Assembly (NCBI RefSeq): GCF_020510525.1
Contig: NZ_CP075188.1
Location: 310,001 to 374,000 of the forward strand
Direction of reading: 5' to 3'
Source of the DNA: Quatrionicoccus australiensis
Lineage (GTDB): Bacteria; Pseudomonadota; Gammaproteobacteria; Burkholderiales; Rhodocyclaceae
DNA: 64,000 nt
A program made the translations under genes and the position numbers. The notes beneath the pieces are model-generated. The model saw only the letters and a list, made by a program, of their open reading frames with translations, did not search any database and was not told where the DNA came from. Positions 59,705-64,000 of the stretch are shown piece by piece (within the stretch, counting starts at the first letter, position 1; each line of letters opens with the position of its first letter).

Positions 59705-61519
59705 TTATCGCGCGTCCGGTGTGGTCTGGTCTTCCTGTTGCTGCATGGTCCACATGCGGGCATAACTGCCGCCGGCTTCAAGCAGTGCGCCGTGGGTGCC
59801 GCGCTCGATGATGCGGCCATCGCTCATGACCAGGATTTCGTGCGCGTTCATCACTGTCGACAGGCGGTGTGCGATGGTCAGGGTCGTCCGGCCGACGGCG
59901 GCCAGTTCGAGCTGGCCCTGGATGGCGCGCTCGGTGGCTGAGTCTAGGGCCGAGGTGGCTTCGTCAAAAATCAGGATGGGCGGATTCTTGAGCAGGGCGC
60001 GGGCGATTGCGACGCGCTGCTTTTCGCCGCCGGAGAGCTTGAGGCCGCGCTCGCCGACCCTGGTTTCGTATTTGTTGGGCAGCGACTCGATGAAATCGTG
60101 CAACTGCGCTGCACGTGCTGCCGCAATCACTTCCTCGCGGCTCGCCTCGGGGCGACCGTAGTTGATGTTGTAGAAAATGCTGTCATTGAACAGCACGGTG
60201 TCCTGCGGCACGATGCCGATCGCGGCGCGCAGGCTGGTTTGTTTCAGGCTGCGCAGGTCGAGCCCGTTGATCCGGATGGCGCCGCCGCTGACGTCGTAGA
60301 AGCGATAGAGCAGGCGCGACAGCGTCGATTTGCCGGCCCCTGAGTGGCCAACCACGGCCACGGTCCGGCCCGGCTCGACGGCAAAACTGAGTTTTTTCAG
60401 GATCGCCCTTTCCGGTTCGTAGGCGAAGTCGACCGCATCGAAATTGATCTGCAGCGGGCCGGGCGGCAGGTCGCGCGCATCGGGGGCATCGGCGATTTCA
60501 CGATCGGTCTTGAGCAGGTTGAACATGCGCTCGATATCGGTCAGTGCCTGACGGATTTCGCGGTAGACGATGCCGAGGAAGTTCAGCGGCATGTAGAGCT
60601 GGATCAGGAAGGCATTGACCAGTACGAGATCGCCGATCGTCATCGTGCCGGCCACGACGCCGCTCGCGGCGCGCCACATCATGGCGGTGACGCCGAGCGC
60701 GATGATCGCCTGCTGGCCGAGATTGAGGAAGGCGAGCGTGGTCTGGCTGCGGGTTGCCGCGTCTTCCCATTTGAGCAGTTGCTCGTCGTAACGGCGGGCT
60801 TCCCAGGCTTCGTTGTTGAAGTACTTGACCGTTTCGTAGTTGAGCAGGCTGTCGACCGCCCGGCTGTTGGCTGCGGAGTCGTTTTCATTGACGGCACGGC
60901 GGATGTCGATGCGCCAGTTGCTGACCTTGATCGTGAACACGATGTAGGCGAGCAGCGAAACGAGGGTGATCAGCACGTAACCGCCGTCGTATTTGACAAA
61001 GAGAATGCCGAGCACCAGGCCGATTTCGACCAGGGTCGGCAGGATGGAATACAGCGTGTAGGAAATCAGGCTGGAAATCGAGCGCGAGCCGCGCTCGATG
61101 TCGCGCGACACGCCGCCGGTCTGGCGCTCGAGATGAAAGCGCAGGCTGAGCGAATGCAGGTGGCCGAAAACTTCCAGCGAAACCTGGCGGACGGCGCGCT
61201 GGGTGACGCGGGCGAAGAGGATTTCACGCAGTTCGGTGAACAGCGCCGTGGAAAAACGCAGCAAGCCGTAAAGCGCGAGCAGCAAGGCCGGCAGGGCGAG
61301 CAGCTGTTGCGGACCGGAGAGGCCGTCGATCATCTCCTTGAAGATCATCGGTACGCCGACATTGGCCACCTTGGCGCCGACCAGGCAGGCGAGTGCGGCG
61401 AGTACACGCAGGCGATAACGCCACAGATAGGGGAACAGCGTGCGCAAGGTCAGCCAGACATGGCGCTCGGGCAGGGGCTGGCCAGCCGGTGGCTTGGGGA
61501 GGGCGGTGCTGTGACGCAT
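59705..61519 (-). CDS. Atm1/HMT1-type ABC exporter (fused permease-ATPase)
   Basis: A 604-residue half-transporter. A six-helix membrane domain (about residues 30-325) carries LLNYETVKYFNNE (226-237 region), the mark of the Atm1/ABCB7/HMT1 branch. The ATPase domain has Walker A GHSGAGKST (391-399), signature LSGGEKQR (495-502) and Walker B LIFDE (516-520). Atm1-like bacterial proteins export glutathione-linked compounds, including metal-glutathione complexes. It is upstream of and co-oriented with the kinase cassette (34 bp gap), which may mean shared transcription. It is preceded on the minus strand by TATACT in an inverted repeat (61554-61573), a candidate -10. Confidence 0.9.
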   Translation of the reverse strand: MRHSTALPKPPAGQPLPERHVWLTLRTLFPYLWRYRLRVLAALACLVGAKVANVGVPMIFKEMIDGLSGPQQLLALPALLLALYGLLRFSTALFTELREILFARVTQRAVRQVSLEVFGHLHSLSLRFHLERQTGGVSRDIERGSRSISSLISYTLYSILPTLVEIGLVLGILFVKYDGGYVLITLVSLLAYIVFTIKVSNWRIDIRRAVNENDSAANSRAVDSLLNYETVKYFNNEAWEARRYDEQLLKWEDAATRSQTTLAFLNLGQQAIIALGVTAMMWRAASGVVAGTMTIGDLVLVNAFLIQLYMPLNFLGIVYREIRQALTDIERMFNLLKTDREIADAPDARDLPPGPLQINFDAVDFAYEPERAILKKLSFAVEPGRTVAVVGHSGAGKSTLSRLLYRFYDVSGGAIRINGLDLRSLKQTSLRAAIGIVPQDTVLFNDSIFYNINYGRPEASREEVIAAARAAQLHDFIESLPNKYETRVGERGLKLSGGEKQRVAIARALLKNPPILIFDEATSALDSATERAIQGQLELAAVGRTTLTIAHRLSTVMNAHEILVMSDGRIIERGTHGALLEAGGSYARMWTMQQQEDQTTPDAR

Positions 61520-61553
61520 GGGGAAATCTGCTTTGCTGGAATTTGCTTGACTC

Positions 61554-61573
61554 GCCAGTATATGAAAACTGGC
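61554..61573. promoter_or_regulatory. Inverted repeat with candidate -10 before the ABC exporter
   Basis: GCCAGT (61554-61559) and ACTGGC (61568-61573) are perfect 6-bp arms around an 8-bp AT-rich core. On the minus strand TATACT (61562 to 61557) is a candidate -10 for the ABC gene, 38 bp before its ATG. No strong -35 is visible. The element sits between the divergent ABC and thioesterase genes. Confidence 0.35.
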
Positions 61574-61617
61574 CGCTTTCCGCGAAAATCCGCTTTTATT
61601 TTGAATTTGGGCAAATC

Positions 61618-62019
61618 ATGGACGTCGACCGCCTCACCCTGCCGGAAAAGCATTCCACCCTGCGTGTCGTGCCGATGCCGGCCGATCTCAATCAGAACGG
61701 CGACGTTTTCGGCGGCTGGGTCATGGCCCAGGTCGACGTGGCCGGTGCGATTCCCGCCATGCGCCGGGCGCGCGGTCGGGTGGCGACGGTTTCCGTGCAC
61801 TCCTTCCTGTTCAAGCAGCCGGTGTCGGTTGGCGATATCGTCAGTCTTTATGCCGATATCGTGCGGGTTGGCGCCACCTCGATTACCGTCAAGGTCGAGG
61901 TCTATGCCGAGCGCAATTACGCCGATCCGGTTGTCGTCAAGGTGACCGAGGCCGAGCTGACCTACGTGGCGATCGACGCCGCCGGCAAGAAGCGCCAGCT
62001 GCCAGCCGAAAAAGATTGA
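61618..62019 (+). CDS. yciA: YciA-type acyl-CoA thioesterase
   Basis: A 133-residue hotdog-fold enzyme that hydrolyses acyl-CoA thioesters. The conserved catalytic segment NQNGDVFGGWVMAQVDVAG (about residues 26-44) matches YciA/BACH thioesterases, with Asp at position 29. A conserved VSVHSFLFKQPVSVGDIVSLY follows. ATG 61618 gives the family N-terminus; the frame open to 61393 overlaps the divergent ABC gene. It is followed 56 bp later by a FadL-type porin gene, consistent with a fatty-acid context. Confidence 0.88.
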   Translation: MDVDRLTLPEKHSTLRVVPMPADLNQNGDVFGGWVMAQVDVAGAIPAMRRARGRVATVSVHSFLFKQPVSVGDIVSLYADIVRVGATSITVKVEVYAERNYADPVVVKVTEAELTYVAIDAAGKKRQLPAEKD

Positions 62020-62075
62020 AAATGTAATAAAATCGGGCGGTTAATCAATATGCCCGCCTTCGAGGGAGTGAAGTA

Positions 62076-63236
62076 ATGAAGAAAATGACGTTGCGTACCG
62101 TGCCGGCCCTGTTGCTGATTGCCTTTTCCGGCGCCGCTTCGGCCTCGGCTTTTCAGCTCTGGGAGCAGAATGCCAGCGGTCTGGGCACGGCGTATGCCGG
62201 TTCGGCAGCGGTGGCCGACAACGCCAGTACCATTTTCTTCAATCCGGCCGGCATGACGCAGTTGTCGGGCTTCCAGTTTTCCGCCGGGGTCAATGGCGTG
62301 AAGCCGAGCTACAAGTTCCGTAGCGGTGCGGGCGGCAGTAATGACGGTGGCGATGCCGGCAGCTGGGCGGCTGTGCCGAATGGCTATCTGTCCTGGCAAG
62401 TTGCGCCGGACTGGACGCTGGGTTTCGGCATTTCGGCACCTTTCGGGCTGTCGACCGAGTACAAGGACAACAACTGGGTTGGTCGCTTCGAGTCGCTGAA
62501 ATCCGAAATCAAGACCGTCAATTACAACCCGTCGGTGGCCTATCGCGTCAATGACAAGGTGTCACTCGGTTTTGGCCTGAATTACCAGACGATCGATGCG
62601 GAGTTGACTACGGCCGCTTCCCGACTGAAAGGCAGCGATTCTGCTTTGGGGTGGAATGTCGGTGCTTTGTTCACCCTGTCACCGGCCATGCGCGTCGGTG
62701 CTTCCTACCGTTCGGCGATCAAATACACACTGGAAGGTGACGCTGCTGGCGCAGGTCCGGTGCGTGCCGATCTCAAGCTTCCCGACACGTTCATTCTTTC
62801 CGTCTGGCAGCAGGTTTCCGACCGCTGGGAAGCGATGGGCGATGTTTCCTACACGCGCTGGAATTCGTTGAAGTCGCTTGATGTCTATAACCGCGATACT
62901 GGTGCCCTGATCACCAGCGAAACCTTCAACTACAAGAACGCCTGGCGCCTGGCCTGGGGTGCGGCTTATTTGCTGAACGACACGACCAAGCTCAAGTTCG
63001 GTATTGCCTACGACAAGACGCCGGTCCGCGATGCCGATCGGTCTGCCCGCGTTCCCGACAACAGCCGTCTCTGGTTGTCGCTCGGCGCGCAATGGAATGC
63101 CGGTGCGCATGGCAAGGTCGATGTTGGCTACTCCTATCTGCACGTGAAGGATCCGAGTATCAACCAGGGGTTGCTGGTTGGTCGCTACGATGCCAGCGGT
63201 CATGTTGTCGGCGCCCAGTATTCGGTAGGGTTCTGA
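62076..63236 (+). CDS. FadL/TodX-type outer membrane transport protein
   Basis: A 386-residue outer membrane beta-barrel of the OMPP1/FadL/TodX family, which takes up long-chain fatty acids or aromatic hydrocarbons. A signal peptide is cleaved at about SASA-FQLWEQ. The family N-terminal hatch motif is ASGLGTAYAGSAAVADNAST with IFFNPAGM, including the NPA turn. A C-terminal aromatic residue (SVGF) suits BAM recognition. GCCTTCGAGGGAGTGAAGTA gives the ribosome site. Substrate is not determined. Confidence 0.9.
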   Translation: MKKMTLRTVPALLLIAFSGAASASAFQLWEQNASGLGTAYAGSAAVADNASTIFFNPAGMTQLSGFQFSAGVNGVKPSYKFRSGAGGSNDGGDAGSWAAVPNGYLSWQVAPDWTLGFGISAPFGLSTEYKDNNWVGRFESLKSEIKTVNYNPSVAYRVNDKVSLGFGLNYQTIDAELTTAASRLKGSDSALGWNVGALFTLSPAMRVGASYRSAIKYTLEGDAAGAGPVRADLKLPDTFILSVWQQVSDRWEAMGDVSYTRWNSLKSLDVYNRDTGALITSETFNYKNAWRLAWGAAYLLNDTTKLKFGIAYDKTPVRDADRSARVPDNSRLWLSLGAQWNAGAHGKVDVGYSYLHVKDPSINQGLLVGRYDASGHVVGAQYSVGF

Positions 63237-63264
63237 TTCCTTGTCGCTGGAGATGGGCGGCGTG

Positions 63265-63759
63265 ATGCTGGGGATGCGTGAAGCAGTCATTGTGCTGATC
63301 GCCCTGGTTGCGCTGTACATGGTTTTTGTCCTGTTGCGCATGCGCCACCTGCGAGGTACTGCCGAGCAGAAGCTTGAGAAGGCGAGCGTCGAGACAAAGC
63401 CGGCTGAGTCTTTCGCCGACGAGGCGCCGGAAATTTCCCTTCCTGCTTCAGCCCCCGAACCGTGGCCGCCGGCCTCTCCCAGTCTTGCCGATGCTGCCTT
63501 GCAGCAGGGGCTGGAACAGGAAGTTGCCCAATTGCGCGAAGAACTCGACTCGATTCGTGGCGAACTGGCTGCGCTGCGGGAAGACATGTTGAACGAACTG
63601 GCACATCTGCGTGCCACGCAATCGGTTTCGCCGATTTACGGCGATGCGATGCAGATGGCGGCCGCCGGTTACGAACCCGCGATGATCGCAGACCGCTGCG
63701 GTATCGCCCGCGCCGAGGCCGAGCTGGTCGTGGCGCTGGCCAAGAGTCAGGAACGGTGA
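63265..63759 (+). CDS. DUF2802 membrane-anchored protein
   Basis: About 164 residues: one N-terminal membrane segment (EAVIVLIALVALYMVFVLL), a Pro/Glu-rich linker, a coiled coil (QGLEQEVAQLREELDSIRGE) and a C-terminal helix-turn-helix-like DUF2802 block, SPIYGDAMQMAAAGYEPAMI with DRCGIARAEAELVVAL. The start is uncertain: ATG 63265, with GGAG 12 bases before it, is taken; TTG 63241, ATG 63253 and ATG 63274 are in frame. DUF2802 genes are often seen near flagellar or cell-envelope genes in proteobacteria. The function is unknown. Confidence 0.7.
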   Translation: MLGMREAVIVLIALVALYMVFVLLRMRHLRGTAEQKLEKASVETKPAESFADEAPEISLPASAPEPWPPASPSLADAALQQGLEQEVAQLREELDSIRGELAALREDMLNELAHLRATQSVSPIYGDAMQMAAAGYEPAMIADRCGIARAEAELVVALAKSQER

Positions 63760-63767
63760 GGTAGGCA

Positions 63768-64000
63768 ATGACGGACAAGCCTGAAAATTCGGAAAACGAA
63801 GACAGTGCCGGCGAGCTGCGCAACAAGCTGATCCAGCGTCTGGCTGTCGCCGGCGTCATGGTGGCGCTGCTGCTAGGTGTGCTGGCTTTCTTCGATTATC
63901 TGTCGACGCCTCAGGAAGAACCGGACGAGCCGGTGTTTACCAGCCCGGTCCCGGTCGCCCCGAAAAAGCCGCTTTCGCAGCCGGTAACGACCAGCAACGA
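63768..64000 (+). CDS. Membrane-anchored protein, truncated by the window edge
   Basis: The first 77 codons are visible. An acidic cytoplasmic start (MTDKPENSENEDSAGELRNK) is followed by one membrane segment (LAVAGVMVALLLGVLAFFDYL, about residues 25-45) and a Pro-rich linker (TPQEEPDEPVF, then PVPVAPKKP). This is the plan of DedD/FtsN-type SPOR-domain proteins, which bind septal peptidoglycan, but the SPOR domain itself would lie outside. GTGAGGTAGGCA is upstream of ATG 63768, 8 bp after the DUF2802 stop. Confidence 0.6.
   Translation, partial: MTDKPENSENEDSAGELRNKLIQRLAVAGVMVALLLGVLAFFDYLSTPQEEPDEPVFTSPVPVAPKKPLSQPVTTSN

Noticed and set aside
62020..62075. Promoter for the FadL-type gene from the AT-rich stretch near 62016-62031
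   Set aside because: TTGAAA is present, but no -10 box lies at an acceptable distance.

Overview
The window is a housekeeping region of a betaproteobacterial chromosome. Protein resemblances and gene order point to Rhodocyclales, close to Dechloromonas/Azonexus; this is recognition from memory, not a database search. G+C is high, genes are densely packed, and I see no insertion sequence, prophage, CRISPR array or rRNA gene. Four tRNA genes are present. The left end cuts an iron-sulfur flavoprotein reductase and the right end cuts a small membrane protein.

Layout. 0-5.8 kb: a reductase fragment, an SDR-type epimerase, HemJ, a THUMP-type rRNA methyltransferase, a CoA-transferase and three small proteins, two of them exported. 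5.8-10.7 kb (minus strand): dacC, dat, ybeD-like, lipB and lipA, preceded by a divergent NhaR-type regulator; htpX follows on the plus strand. 11.7-17.5 kb: a heavy-metal RND efflux operon (outer membrane factor, adaptor, pump) that ends in a PII-like gene. 17.6-22.2 kb: a protein with a degenerate Hpt-like segment, a VOC protein, lgt, ilvD and a cytochrome c.

22.2-54.4 kb is one continuous transcription/translation supercluster, all on the plus strand: tRNA-Tyr/Gly/Thr, tufB, tRNA-Trp, secE, nusG, rplKAJL, rpoBC, rpsLG, fusA, tufA, then the complete S10, spc and alpha operons with infA and rpmJ, closed by a strong terminator after rplQ. Candidate promoters are visible before the tRNAs, rplK, rpsL, rplC and rplN. 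Leader structures are visible before rplJ and rpoB.

54.5-61.5 kb (minus strand): an Atm1-type ABC exporter followed by a three-gene signalling cassette: a CHASE/PAS histidine kinase, a receiver fused to an RsbW-like ATPase, and a receiver-PAS-PP2C phosphatase. 61.6-64 kb: YciA-type thioesterase, FadL-type porin, DUF2802 protein and a truncated membrane protein.

Most notable observations: (1) RpoB carries an extra segment of about 72 residues that resembles the C-terminal domain of ribosomal protein L7/L12, whose gene lies just upstream. (2) The promoters at the rpsL, rplC and rplN boundaries have their -10 hexamer inside a short perfect inverted repeat; at rplN this is also a 12-bp terminator hairpin whose loop is exactly the -10 box. 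(3) The two tuf genes are identical over 1055 bp but diverge synonymously at both ends. (4) A PII-like gene sits at the end of a metal-efflux operon. (5) The partner-switching-like cassette has no visible anti-anti-sigma or sigma partner. No wholly new multi-gene system is evident.
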